Below, in pieces: positions 1 through 7,995 of a DNA stretch of 64,000 bases. Positions within the stretch are counted from its first letter, which is position 1, and each line of letters opens with the position of its first letter. The DNA lies in assembly GCF_003261055.1 (NCBI RefSeq), contig NZ_CP030073.1, forward strand, positions 7,688,001 through 7,752,000, in the 5' to 3' direction. Below the pieces are notes generated by a model, which did no database searches, was not told the DNA's origin, and saw only the letters and a program-made list of their open reading frames with translations. The translations under genes and the position numbers were made by a program. Source of the stretch: Streptomyces cadmiisoli. Lineage in GTDB: Bacteria > Actinomycetota > Actinomycetes > Streptomycetales > Streptomycetaceae.

Positions 1-409
1 AGTCGTTGAGGTAGTGGCCGTAGAAGGCGCGGGTCGGGTAGGAGTCCGGGCCGAGCGTCCTCGCCTCCGCCAGTGTCTCCTCGCCGTAGCCCTCGCGGTC
101 GTCGAGCGGTCCCAGCAGCGCCAGTTGCTTCGCCCACTCGTACAGGCCGGGGCCTGGCTCGACGGGACCGGCGATGCGGGTGCTCTCGTCGGAGTAGACG
201 GTCACCTGCGAGGCCACCGTGTTCATCAGCAGATGGCGGGACTGGTCCGTCCGCCACACCTGTCCGGCGCCCGGCGGCCAGGGGTCGACGAGATGCACGA
301 GAACGGCCGGCGACGACGGTGCCGCCCGCTCGTTCGCACACAGTCGCTCCAGCACCGACAATCCACGCGGGCCCGCACCGACAATGCAGACCTCCATGTC
401 GCCGTTCAT
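1..409 (-). CDS. FAD/NAD(P)-binding protein, C-terminus cut by window edge
   Basis: The minus strand is open from an ATG at 409 to the window edge (about 136 residues seen). The N-terminus carries a Rossmann dinucleotide-binding motif (CIVGAGPRGLSVLERL, residues 8-23), followed by LLMNTVASQVTVYSDES and, near the edge, RAFYGHYL. This layout matches the NAD_binding_9 FAD/NAD(P)-binding family often found next to secondary-metabolite genes. GGAG lies six bases before the ATG (minus-strand reading), which supports the start. The gene is divergent from the StrR-type regulator across a 625-bp intergenic region with inverted repeats, so it is probably controlled with the cluster. Substrate is unknown; the C-terminal half is outside the window. 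Confidence 0.8.
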   Translation of the reverse strand, partial: MNGDMEVCIVGAGPRGLSVLERLCANERAAPSSPAVLVHLVDPWPPGAGQVWRTDQSRHLLMNTVASQVTVYSDESTRIAGPVEPGPGLYEWAKQLALLGPLDDREGYGEETLAEARTLGPDSYPTRAFYGHYLND

Positions 410-490
410 GCGGATTCTCCATCCTTGTTCCGGGACCGGGCGGGTGCCGTCCCGGACGCCGAGGGGGCGGGACGGATGAACGCGACGGTG

Positions 491-509
491 GCGGAATTCA
501 ATGTTCCGC
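491..509. promoter_or_regulatory. Perfect inverted repeat, possible operator
   Basis: GCGGAA (491-496) and TTCCGC (504-509) form perfect six-base arms around a seven-base spacer, 82 bases upstream of the flavoprotein start on the minus strand. It could be an operator for the divergent promoters. The binding protein is unknown. Confidence 0.35.
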
Positions 510-514
510 AAGCT

Positions 515-542
515 GTTCAACACCTTCTCAGGTGTGGCGAAC
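515..542. promoter_or_regulatory. Candidate StrR/NovG-type operator
   Basis: GTTCAACAC (515-523), ten spacer bases, then GTGGCGAAC (534-542): the arms match as inverted repeats at seven of nine positions. The known StrR-family sites are GTTCRACTG, eleven bases, CRGTYGAAC. The outer GTTC/GAAC and the R-A-C are kept, but the spacer is one base shorter and the inner bases differ. It sits between the divergent genes, the natural place for a site of the adjacent StrR-type regulator. Confidence 0.45.
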
Positions 543-1034
543 AAGCATTTCACATTTCGCGGGTATTCGGTGGGCGCCACCGGTCGCAGAAGAGTCCTGA
601 CATATCCTCGGGTGAGGTCTTGACAGCGATGGGGCAGTACCGGTTGGGTGCGGCGACCTCGCAGGGCGCCTGCGGTTCCGGGCAATGCAATGCGTTCATA
701 ACGTTTCGGTTGCGTGGCGTGTCCGGCGGCTGATAGGTTCCAAATGCCTTGGAACTGATGTTCACCACGATGCGAAATGTGGACTTTGACGGACGGCGCC
801 GGCCGGGCGGGCGCGGGAAGCTCCGGAAGTCGTGTGCCGTATTCGTGCGGGTCGGCATTTCGCGAGGTAGAGGGTCAGGCGGAAGTCCACGGGGGTGGCC
901 TTGAGTCCGAAGTTCATTCACCTGCGCGTCGGTGTGGTCGGGCCGGCCCGTCGGAGTCCGGCCCCGTACGGGTAGTACGCCTCCTTTTGTCGCTGTCTTC
1001 GCATGGAGCCACGAATCAACAGGGGGACACGCTC

Positions 1035-2081
1035 ATGAAAGGTCAGCTGCTGGCTGACACCGGAGAACTCACCGAAGTACTCACCGAAGAAATCCTCGGA
1101 CAACAACGCATTGAATTAGTGTCGCTCGGCGAATTAACGCATTTCGATTCTCCCCGGATTTCGGGTGCGGACCGGGAGCATGTACGTCTCCTGGCCGATT
1201 CGGATGCCGAACTCCCGCCCATTCTCGTGAACCGCAGGACGATGCATGTCATCGACGGTATGCATCGGGTGCACGCCGCGGAACTCCGCGGTCAGAGCAA
1301 AATCAAGGCGATCTTCTGCGATTGCGATGACGACGAAGCGTTTGTACTCGCGGTAAAGGCGAATGTCTCCCACGGTCTTCCGCTGCCGCGTTCCGACAGG
1401 AATGCCGCCGCCGAACGTATCATCAACACCCACCCGGAGTGGTCCGACCGGCGGATCGCCTCGATCACCGGCCTTTCCCACAAGACCGTCGGCGCGATCC
1501 GGCGCCGGGCAAGTGGGGAAATTCCCCAGTCGCCCACCCGGCTCGGGCGCGACGGCCGGGAACGCCCGGTCGACGCCGCGGAGGGGCGCGTCCTGGCCGG
1601 CCGCATCCTCACCGAGCGTCCCGGCGTCTCGCTGCGCGCCGTCGCCCGGGAGGCGGGGGTCAGCCCGGCGACCGTGCGCGACGTCCGGGACCGGATGCGG
1701 CGCGGCGAGGCGCTCGCCGGACCCGCACGGCCCGACCCGGCCCCCGCCGACACGCTCCCGGGCGACACGGTGAGCGGGGCGCCGCCGGAACCGCGGCAGG
1801 TGTCCCGGATCGACCCCGGCCCCCACCAGGGCCCCGACCTCGCCGAACTGGTCAACAGCCTGCGCAAGGACCCCTCCCTGCGGTTCTCCGAGTCCGGCCG
1901 CACCTTGCTGCGTCTGCTGGACGCCTGCACGGTGGGGCCGCAAGAGTGGACCCGGATCAGCGACAACGTCCCGCTGCACCGGGTGGAGTGCATCGCCATC
2001 GCCGCTCGTGAGTGCAGCCGGGCGTGGCAGGGCTTCGTGACGGAACTGGAGCAGCGCACCCGCGATCAGGCGTCGGGCTGA
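1035..2081 (+). CDS. StrR/NovG-family cluster activator (ParB-like)
   Basis: This 348-residue protein has the StrR-family ParB/Spo0J-like N-terminus: SPRISG, LPPILVNR, MHVIDGMHRVHAAELRG, then DDDEAFVLAVKANVSHGLPL (about residues 40-120). A helix-turn-helix follows in WSDRRIASITGLSHKTVGAIRR (about 135-157), and a second HTH-like stretch in LRAVAREAGVSPATVRDVRDR (about 198-218). StrR, NovG and relatives are pathway-specific activators of antibiotic clusters. AGGGGGA lies nine bases before ATG 1035; the open frame continues upstream but without RBS support. Codons 28 (1116-1118) and 34 (1134-1136) are TTA, so translation should need the bldA tRNA and be tied to development. It precedes the biosynthetic genes on the same strand. 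Confidence 0.9.
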   Translation: MKGQLLADTGELTEVLTEEILGQQRIELVSLGELTHFDSPRISGADREHVRLLADSDAELPPILVNRRTMHVIDGMHRVHAAELRGQSKIKAIFCDCDDDEAFVLAVKANVSHGLPLPRSDRNAAAERIINTHPEWSDRRIASITGLSHKTVGAIRRRASGEIPQSPTRLGRDGRERPVDAAEGRVLAGRILTERPGVSLRAVAREAGVSPATVRDVRDRMRRGEALAGPARPDPAPADTLPGDTVSGAPPEPRQVSRIDPGPHQGPDLAELVNSLRKDPSLRFSESGRTLLRLLDACTVGPQEWTRISDNVPLHRVECIAIAARECSRAWQGFVTELEQRTRDQASG

Positions 2082-2174
2082 CGCCGCGACCGTCCGACAC
2101 CCGCTCGCCCCGTGCCACTCGCCCGTGTCCATCGCCTCGTGCGGTCAACGTCTCGGCGCCCAGGGAAGGCAGGA

Positions 2175-4157
2175 ATGACGATCAGCATCGTGAGGGGCTC
2201 CCGTGAGCCGGACGCCCAGGACCTCCTCGAATCCCTGCTGACGCCCGACCCACCCCCGTTCGCCCTGCTGCGCAGAGCGGGGGAGGGCCCGTCCCAGGTG
2301 GAGGTGCTGACCGGACCGGTGTCCGAAGTCGGGTCGCTGGCCGACCTGCCGTCCCCCGGGCACGGGGGACGGGGACCGGCCGGCGTCCTGGCGGTCATCC
2401 CCTTCCGGCAGGTCACCGAACGCGGTTACGCGTGCAACGACGACGGGGAACCGATCCTCGCGCTGACCGTGGACCGGCATGCCGCGCTGTCCGCCGAGGA
2501 TGCGGCGAAGCTGCTGCCGGACACCGAGGTCGACCTGTGCGACGGCGCGTTCGACATCGGTGACGACGACTACGAGAAGGTCGTCCAGCAGATCATCGAC
2601 GAGGAGATCCGGTCCGGCGAGGGATCCAACTTCGTCATCCGGCGGTCCTTCCGGGCGACCCTGCGCGACTACCGGCCCGAGGCCGCCCTGACCGTCTTCC
2701 GGCGGCTGCTCGCCATGGAACCGGGCGCCTACTGGACGTTCGTGGTGCACACCGGCGACCGCACCTTCGTCGGCGCCTCGCCGGAACTGCACGTCCGGGT
2801 GGCCGACGGCACCGCGCGGATGAACCCCATCAGCGGCACCTACCGCTACCCGCCCACCGGCCCGGACCTGACGGGCGTCATGGAGTTCCTCGGCGACCAG
2901 AAGGAGACCGACGAACTGTTCATGGTCGTGGACGAGGAGCTGAAGATGCTCGCCCGCGTCTGTGAGGGCGGGGCCCGCGCACACGGCCCCTACCTGCGGG
3001 AGATGGCGAGGCTGGCACACACCGAGTACCTGCTGGAGGGGCCCAGTTCGCTGGACGTCCGCGAGGTGCTGCGCGAGACCATGTTCGCGCCCACCGTCAC
3101 CGGCAGCCCCCTGGAGAACGCGTGCAGGGTGATCGCCCGGCACGAGCAGACCGGCCGCGGGTACTACGGCGGCGCCCTGGCCCTGCTCGGCCGGGACCCG
3201 GCCGGCCGGGCCACCCTGGACTCCGCGATCCTGATCCGCACCGCCGAGATCCGCCCGGAGGGCACCGTGCGGATCGATGTGGGCGCCACCCTGGTACGGG
3301 ACTCCGAGCCCGCCGCCGAGGTCGCCGAGACCTGGGCCAAGGTGGACGCGCTGCTGTCCGCCACCGGCCTGGAGCGGCACCCGGGACACGTCCCGCCGCC
3401 CGGCCCGGCGGCAGGTGAACCGCGCTTGTCGCACACCCCGGAGGTGTCCGCCGCGCTCGAACGCCGCAACACGGGACTGTCCGCCTTCTGGCTCGGCAAG
3501 GAGGACGAGGACCACGCAGCGACCCGCGCACCGGCGGACGCGGGACGGGTGCTCATCGTGGACGCGGAGGACATGTTCACCGGCATGCTCGGCCACCAGG
3601 CCCGGGCCCTCGGCCTGGACGCCGTCGTCCGCTCCTGGCACTCGGTGCGCCCCGGCGACCTCGGCGCGTACGACTGCGTCCTGCTGGGCCCCGGCCCGGG
3701 CGACCCCCGGGCGGCCGACGACCCCAAGGTCCGCAGGATCGCCGACCTGATCACCCGTCTGCTGGCCGACGACATCCCCTTCGTCGGGGAATGCCTCAGC
3801 CATCAGGTGCTGTGCGCCCTGCTCGGGCTGCCGCTGCACCGCCGCGAGCGGCCCAACCAGGGCACCCGACGCCGGATCGACCTGTTCGGGCACCCGGAGC
3901 AGGTCGGCTTCTACAACTCCTACGCGGCCGGCCACCACCAGGACCTGCTGCGTTCGCCGTCGGCCGGCGGACCCGTGGAGCTGTGCCGTGACCCCGCGAC
4001 CGGTGAGGTGCACGCGCTGCGCGGACCGCGGTTCGCCGCCACCCAGTTCCATGTGGAGTCGGTGCTGACCGAACACGGCACCGACCTGCTGTCCGGTCTG
4101 CTGGGCTGGGCGCTGCGGGGCCCGGCGCTGCCGGGCGGTGGCGCGGCCGACCGCTGA
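2175..4157 (+). CDS. phzE: PhzE-type 2-amino-2-deoxyisochorismate synthase
   Basis: Fused TrpE-like and TrpG-like enzyme of 660 residues, the usual PhzE size. It should convert chorismate plus glutamine-derived ammonia to 2-amino-2-deoxyisochorismate. The chorismate-binding half (about 100-400) has MNPISGTYRYP, DELFMVVDEELKMLARVC and LAHTEYLLEGPSSL, the PhzE rather than the anthranilate-synthase style. The glutamine amidotransferase half (about 455-650) has its nucleophile Cys540 in GECLSHQ and the His626/Glu628 pair in FHVES. An RBS-like GGAAGGCAGGA precedes ATG 2175. With the EntA-like and PhzD-type genes downstream it should supply 3-hydroxyanthranilate rather than phenazine, because no PhzF is present. 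An anthranilate synthase activity cannot be excluded by sequence alone. Confidence 0.9.
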   Translation: MTISIVRGSREPDAQDLLESLLTPDPPPFALLRRAGEGPSQVEVLTGPVSEVGSLADLPSPGHGGRGPAGVLAVIPFRQVTERGYACNDDGEPILALTVDRHAALSAEDAAKLLPDTEVDLCDGAFDIGDDDYEKVVQQIIDEEIRSGEGSNFVIRRSFRATLRDYRPEAALTVFRRLLAMEPGAYWTFVVHTGDRTFVGASPELHVRVADGTARMNPISGTYRYPPTGPDLTGVMEFLGDQKETDELFMVVDEELKMLARVCEGGARAHGPYLREMARLAHTEYLLEGPSSLDVREVLRETMFAPTVTGSPLENACRVIARHEQTGRGYYGGALALLGRDPAGRATLDSAILIRTAEIRPEGTVRIDVGATLVRDSEPAAEVAETWAKVDALLSATGLERHPGHVPPPGPAAGEPRLSHTPEVSAALERRNTGLSAFWLGKEDEDHAATRAPADAGRVLIVDAEDMFTGMLGHQARALGLDAVVRSWHSVRPGDLGAYDCVLLGPGPGDPRAADDPKVRRIADLITRLLADDIPFVGECLSHQVLCALLGLPLHRRERPNQGTRRRIDLFGHPEQVGFYNSYAAGHHQDLLRSPSAGGPVELCRDPATGEVHALRGPRFAATQFHVESVLTEHGTDLLSGLLGWALRGPALPGGGAADR

Positions 4158-4221
4158 CCGCGGCCGGGGCCGAAACCGCTGATCGGGAGAGCGGCGTCGT
4201 ACGGTCTCGGCGCCGCATGCC

Positions 4222-4250
4222 TGAATTCCGTTCGGGTCGTGCGGAATACC
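4222..4250. promoter_or_regulatory. Inverted repeat with 11-base spacer before the biosynthetic train
   Basis: TGAATTCCG (4222-4230) and CGGAATACC (4242-4250) are inverted repeats matching at seven of nine positions with an exactly eleven-base spacer, the geometry of StrR-family operators, though the bases differ from the known consensus. It lies in the 196-bp gap before the EntA-like gene, where a promoter for the long operon is expected. A TAGACT at 4279-4284 could be its -10 box. Confidence 0.35.
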
Positions 4251-4353
4251 GGCGCCTGGATTCAGGCGTGGGAATCCGTAGACTCGGTGGCACCCCCGCC
4301 GCTGTCATTCGCCGATCTCCGGCGGCCACCCTTCTTCAGTGGAAGGTGAGAAC

Positions 4354-5142
4354 GTGATCGAGGACAAGGAATTCGGTTGCCGGGTAGCCCTGGTGACCGG
4401 CGCGGCCGGCGGGATAGGAAGCGCGGTGGTCCGGGCCCTCGCCGAGCGGGGAACGACGGTGGCGGCCGTGGACAAGGATCCGCGGCGATTGACCGGTCTG
4501 GTGGAGGAACTCGCCGAGGACGGCCTGAAAGCCGTCGCATTCCCGGCCGATGTCACCGACAGCGTGCTGGTCGAAGAGATCGTCGACCGCACGGAGAACG
4601 AACTCGGCGCCGTCGACCTGCTGGTGAACGCCGCCGGAGTGATCCGCTCGGGATCCATGCTGGGAATGTCCGACGTCGACTGGCGGGCCGTGTTCTCGGT
4701 CAATCTCGACGGGGTCTTCCACTGTTCCCGGGCCGTCGCCGCACGCATGCGGGAACGCCGCGCGGGAACCATTGTGACGATCTCCTCCAACGCGGCCCGG
4801 ATTCCCCGCATGCAGATGGGGGCATACGGTGCCTCCAAAGCCGCGGCCACCCTCTACACCAAGTCCCTCGGGCTGGAACTCGCCGAACACGGAATCCGGT
4901 GCAACGTCGTATCGCCCGGCTCGACGGAGACCGACATGCTGCGCTCCCTCTGGTCGGCGGAGAACGACCGGCAAGTGACGATCGACGGTTCTCCGGCCGC
5001 TTACCGGACCGGAATTCCGCTGCGCCGCATAGCCGAGCCCCAGGACATCGCGGACGCCGTGCTCTTCCTCGCCTCCGACCGGGCCCGGCACATCACCATG
5101 CAGGACCTGTGCGTCGACGGCGGCGCCATTCTGGGAGTGTGA
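4354..5142 (+). CDS. EntA/DhbA-like SDR dehydrogenase
   Basis: Classical short-chain dehydrogenase of 262 residues. The NAD-binding TGAAGGIG lies at 15-22, NAAG at 92-95, and the catalytic set is Ser145, Tyr158 and Lys162 (YGASK). The C-terminus ITMQDLCVDGGAILGV closely resembles that of EntA, which oxidises 2,3-dihydro-2,3-dihydroxybenzoate. Between a PhzE- and a PhzD-type gene, the likely substrate is trans-2,3-dihydro-3-hydroxyanthranilate, giving 3-hydroxyanthranilate; this route is known in other actinomycete pathways. GTG 4354 is chosen over GTG 4339 because GGAAGGTGAG lies just before it. It is nine bases from the next gene. Confidence 0.87.
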   Translation: MIEDKEFGCRVALVTGAAGGIGSAVVRALAERGTTVAAVDKDPRRLTGLVEELAEDGLKAVAFPADVTDSVLVEEIVDRTENELGAVDLLVNAAGVIRSGSMLGMSDVDWRAVFSVNLDGVFHCSRAVAARMRERRAGTIVTISSNAARIPRMQMGAYGASKAAATLYTKSLGLELAEHGIRCNVVSPGSTETDMLRSLWSAENDRQVTIDGSPAAYRTGIPLRRIAEPQDIADAVLFLASDRARHITMQDLCVDGGAILGV

Positions 5143-5151
5143 GGAGACACC

Positions 5152-5802
5152 ATGGGCATACCCCCCATCGCCCCCTATCCGATGCCCACCGCCTCCGAAC
5201 TGCCGAAGAACCGCGTCGACTGGCTGCCCGACCCGGACCGCTGCGTCCTGTTCCTGCACGACATGCAGGCCTACTTCCTCGCGGCCTACGACACGGACAG
5301 CGCCCCGTACGGTGAGCTGCTGGCCAACACCCGTGCCCTGCGGGAACGCGCGGTGGCGCTCGGGATGCCGGTGGTCTACTCGGCCCAGCCCGGCGACATG
5401 GACCGCGAACAGCGGGGCCTGCTGCACGACTTCTGGGGTCCCGGCATGTCGGCTCGGGCGCACGACACCGCGATCGTCGAGGAACTGCGGCCGGCCGACG
5501 GCGATCTGGTGCTCACCAAATGGCGCTACAGCGCATTCGTCCGGTCCGAACTCAGGGACGTCATCCGGAATTCGGGACGGGATCAGCTGATCATCGGTGG
5601 TGTGTACGCCCACGTGGGCTGTCTGATGACCGCGGTCGACGCCTTCAGTCTCGACATCGAGCCGTTCCTCGTGGCGGACGCGGTCGCCGATTTCACCGCG
5701 GAACACCATGGCTCCGCACTCGACTACGCCGCCCAGTGCTGCGCCGCCGTCCTCACCACCGCGCAGGTGCTCGACCATCTGACCGTCCCGTTCAAGGGGT
5801 GA
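5152..5802 (+). CDS. phzD: PhzD-type isochorismatase (ADIC hydrolase)
   Basis: A 216-residue isochorismatase-fold hydrolase, about the length of PhzD. It should split 2-amino-2-deoxyisochorismate into pyruvate and trans-2,3-dihydro-3-hydroxyanthranilate. The catalytic Asp37 is in LFLHDMQAYFL and Lys123 in LTKWRYSAFVRS, at practically the PhzD positions (38 and 122). GVYAHVGCLMTAVDAF carries the usual turn near the active site. It has no C-terminal aryl-carrier domain, unlike EntB. GAGGAG precedes the ATG. It acts after PhzE and before the EntA-like dehydrogenase, although it is encoded after the latter. Confidence 0.9.
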   Translation: MGIPPIAPYPMPTASELPKNRVDWLPDPDRCVLFLHDMQAYFLAAYDTDSAPYGELLANTRALRERAVALGMPVVYSAQPGDMDREQRGLLHDFWGPGMSARAHDTAIVEELRPADGDLVLTKWRYSAFVRSELRDVIRNSGRDQLIIGGVYAHVGCLMTAVDAFSLDIEPFLVADAVADFTAEHHGSALDYAAQCCAAVLTTAQVLDHLTVPFKG

Positions 5803-5809
5803 TACATCC

Positions 5810-6340
5810 ATGAGTTCCACGGAGACCTTCCGTGTCGACGCCTCGATCGCCGTCGCCGCCGATCCGGTGACCGTGTTCGGCTATGTCAGCGACCTGACCA
5901 GAAGCGGCGAATGGAGTCCCGAATGCCAGGGCGGTGAGTGGACCGAGGGAGAACCGGCCGCCGTCGGTTCCGTTTTCACCGCCGTCAACCACCGAAAAGC
6001 GGAGGTGGTTGCTTGGGCACCCGTCGTGCGGGGCGAATGGACCACCGAATGCGAGATCGTGCGGTCGACGCCGCCCGAGGTGTTCAGCTGGGCCATGCGC
6101 GACAGCGGCGGCCGACCGCAGGAGAGCGTATGGTCGTTCACGGTCACGCCGGCGGACGAGGGAAGTACGCTGACCCACACCTTCTGGATGGGTGAACTGA
6201 CCGAAGGAATGCGAGGAATCCTCGCCGACCTGGACGACGGTGCAGCACAGAAATTCATCGTCGAATGGGCTGAGAAACTCCACGGCGACATGCGGCACTC
6301 CCTCGCCCGTATCAAAGCACAGCTGGAATCCGACTCCTGA
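5810..6340 (+). CDS. SRPBCC-fold protein (first of two)
   Basis: A 176-residue START/Bet v1-like (SRPBCC) protein, seen from the N-terminal pattern DASIAVAADPVTVFGYVSDLTRSGEWSP and the alternating beta strands ending in a long C-terminal helix (AAQKFIVEWAEKLHGDMRHSLARIKAQ). Members bind hydrophobic ligands or act as cyclases or aromatases. The ATG lies seven bases after the phzD-type stop, preceded by AGGGG, so it is cotranscribed. In this cluster it may hold or condense an aromatic or acyl intermediate. A second SRPBCC protein is encoded at 17298; the two are not close copies. The reaction cannot be predicted. Confidence 0.75.
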   Translation: MSSTETFRVDASIAVAADPVTVFGYVSDLTRSGEWSPECQGGEWTEGEPAAVGSVFTAVNHRKAEVVAWAPVVRGEWTTECEIVRSTPPEVFSWAMRDSGGRPQESVWSFTVTPADEGSTLTHTFWMGELTEGMRGILADLDDGAAQKFIVEWAEKLHGDMRHSLARIKAQLESDS

Positions 6341-6397
6341 CGGCAGAGAACGCATACACAGGGCGGCGCGCGGACGCACGCGGAAGGTGACACCACC

Positions 6398-7981
6398 GTG
6401 ATTCTGCAACGCATCGGGAACAGGGGACTGTTCCTGGGGGCTTTCTTCGACGACGCCGCCAAGAAGCGGCCGTACCAGAGAATCACCCTCGACCACGAAC
6501 TCGACATCGCGCCCGAGCTGGGCAGTGACCTCACCGTCCACGCCTGCGCGAACCTGGTCGGCGAAATGGCATCGGCGCTGCGCGACGTGGGGGTGCGCCC
6601 GGGTGACAGGGTCGCCGTCCACAAACGGGACTGCTTCGACATCTTCCTGCTGACCTGCGCGGTCGCCCGCGTCGGCGCGGTCCCCGTCGCCCTGTCTCCG
6701 ACCCTCCGGGGCGACACCGTCGCGCAGTTGCTGGAGCGCTGCGACCGGCCCCACCTGATCACCGACGAGCAGACGCTGGTGGACGGGCTGCCGCCCGACG
6801 TGGTCAAGCGCTGCGCCGGCGTCCTGCTCGTCACCGGCGAGGCCGACGGCACCACCCCGCTGCGGCGCGATCCCGAGGCGCGTCCCCGCCCGTTCACCCG
6901 GCCGCGCGCCGACCGTCCGGCCCTGCTCACCCACACCTCCGGCACCACGGACACACCCAAACTCGTGGTGCACACGTCCCGTTCGCTGCGCGCCCGCTAC
7001 CGGCCGCAGGCGCTCGGCGCCCGGCTGCTGATACGCGACCGCGAGACCCTCGCCGTACGGGTCTCGTTCGTCCATTCCCGTCTGGTCACCGCGCTCGCCA
7101 TCGCGCTGGAGCGCGGCTTCCCGATCGTCGTCCTCAAGGACGCCCCGCCCGAGCGGGTCGCCGACCTGTTCGCCGAGGTCAAACCCGGCATCCTGGAGGC
7201 CCACCCCAACACCTTCGTGGAGTGGGAGCCGCTGGCCGACGACCCGCGCGGGCCGCTGTCCAACGTGCTGGCGCTGAGCTCCACGTTCGACGCCATCCAC
7301 CCGCGGACGGTACGGAAGATCCTGGGCGCCTCCCACCGCAGGCGCCCCTTCCACCTCCAGTTGTACGGCCAGAGCGAGATCGGCCCCACCGTGGGCCGGG
7401 CCACCTCGCGGCGGCGCGCGATGTCCGTCGACGGCCGGTGCGTCGGCTTCCCGTTCCCCGGGATGACGGCGGTCCGAGTCGTCGACCGCGACGGCCTCAC
7501 CCCCGGCCCCGGCACCCCCGGTTTCATCGAGGTCCGCTCCGACGGCCGGGCGCTCACCTACGTCGGTGAGGAGGCCCGCTTCCAGCGTCAGCTCGACGAC
7601 GGCTGGTGGCGGATGGGCGACGTCGGATACCGCACACGCTGGGGCTGTCTGCACGTCTCCGACCGCGAGGTCGACGTCATCCCCGGCTTCGGCAGCGCCC
7701 TGGAGGCCGAGGACGTACTGATGTCACGGCTCGACGCGCTCCTGGAGGTCGTGGTCGTGCCCGGTCGGGAGGGCGCGCCGACCCCGGTCGTGGTGACCCG
7801 CGACGGCGCCCCGCTGGACCCCGACCGCTGGGCGAAGGCCACCGCGGGACTGCCCGCCATGCGCCCGCCCGTACAGCTCAGCCTCGACGAACTGCCGCGC
7901 ACCGCGACCGCCAAGGTGCAACGGCTGGAACTGGCCAAGCGGTTGCTCGCCGCCGACCCGGCCGGCCGGCCGGCCACGTGA
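6398..7981 (+). CDS. Acyl-adenylate-forming ligase 1
   Basis: A 527-residue ANL-superfamily enzyme that should activate a carboxylate as its AMP ester and transfer it to a thiol or amine. The P-loop is HTSGTTDTPK (about 176-185), then EAHPNTF, the QLYGQSEIGP motif (A5), GWWRMGDVG (A7) and the A10 lysine in RTATAKVQRLEL near the C-terminus. It is paralogous to the enzyme at 20052 (shared ETHPNTF/EAHPNTF and YGQ-E-GP stretches). Amide synthetases of the NovL/SimL type and aryl-CoA ligases share this size. GTG 6398 follows GGAAGG. The likely substrate is 3-hydroxyanthranilate or another acid of the pathway; this is inference. Confidence 0.83.
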   Translation: MILQRIGNRGLFLGAFFDDAAKKRPYQRITLDHELDIAPELGSDLTVHACANLVGEMASALRDVGVRPGDRVAVHKRDCFDIFLLTCAVARVGAVPVALSPTLRGDTVAQLLERCDRPHLITDEQTLVDGLPPDVVKRCAGVLLVTGEADGTTPLRRDPEARPRPFTRPRADRPALLTHTSGTTDTPKLVVHTSRSLRARYRPQALGARLLIRDRETLAVRVSFVHSRLVTALAIALERGFPIVVLKDAPPERVADLFAEVKPGILEAHPNTFVEWEPLADDPRGPLSNVLALSSTFDAIHPRTVRKILGASHRRRPFHLQLYGQSEIGPTVGRATSRRRAMSVDGRCVGFPFPGMTAVRVVDRDGLTPGPGTPGFIEVRSDGRALTYVGEEARFQRQLDDGWWRMGDVGYRTRWGCLHVSDREVDVIPGFGSALEAEDVLMSRLDALLEVVVVPGREGAPTPVVVTRDGAPLDPDRWAKATAGLPAMRPPVQLSLDELPRTATAKVQRLELAKRLLAADPAGRPAT

Positions 7982-7995
7982 AGGGGGAAGTCACC

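Larger units (their letters stand above)
410..1034. other. Divergent regulatory intergenic region
   Basis: This 625-bp gap between the divergent flavoprotein and the StrR-type regulator holds no convincing gene. Short open frames here lack ribosome binding sites and run through GC-rich noncoding sequence. It contains two inverted repeats (491-509 and 515-542, listed separately) and repeats of CATTTCGCG near 551 and 857. An 8-base motif GTGGACTT (about 779) recurs inverted as AAGTCCAC (about 886). The length suggests a regulated divergent promoter region. Confidence 0.6.

Noticed and set aside
2175..5802. Phenazine cluster
   Set aside because: PhzE- and PhzD-type genes are present, but no PhzF, PhzA/B or clear PhzG occurs; the split-barrel protein at 23636 is only a distant relative. 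An EntA-like dehydrogenase points to 3-hydroxyanthranilate.
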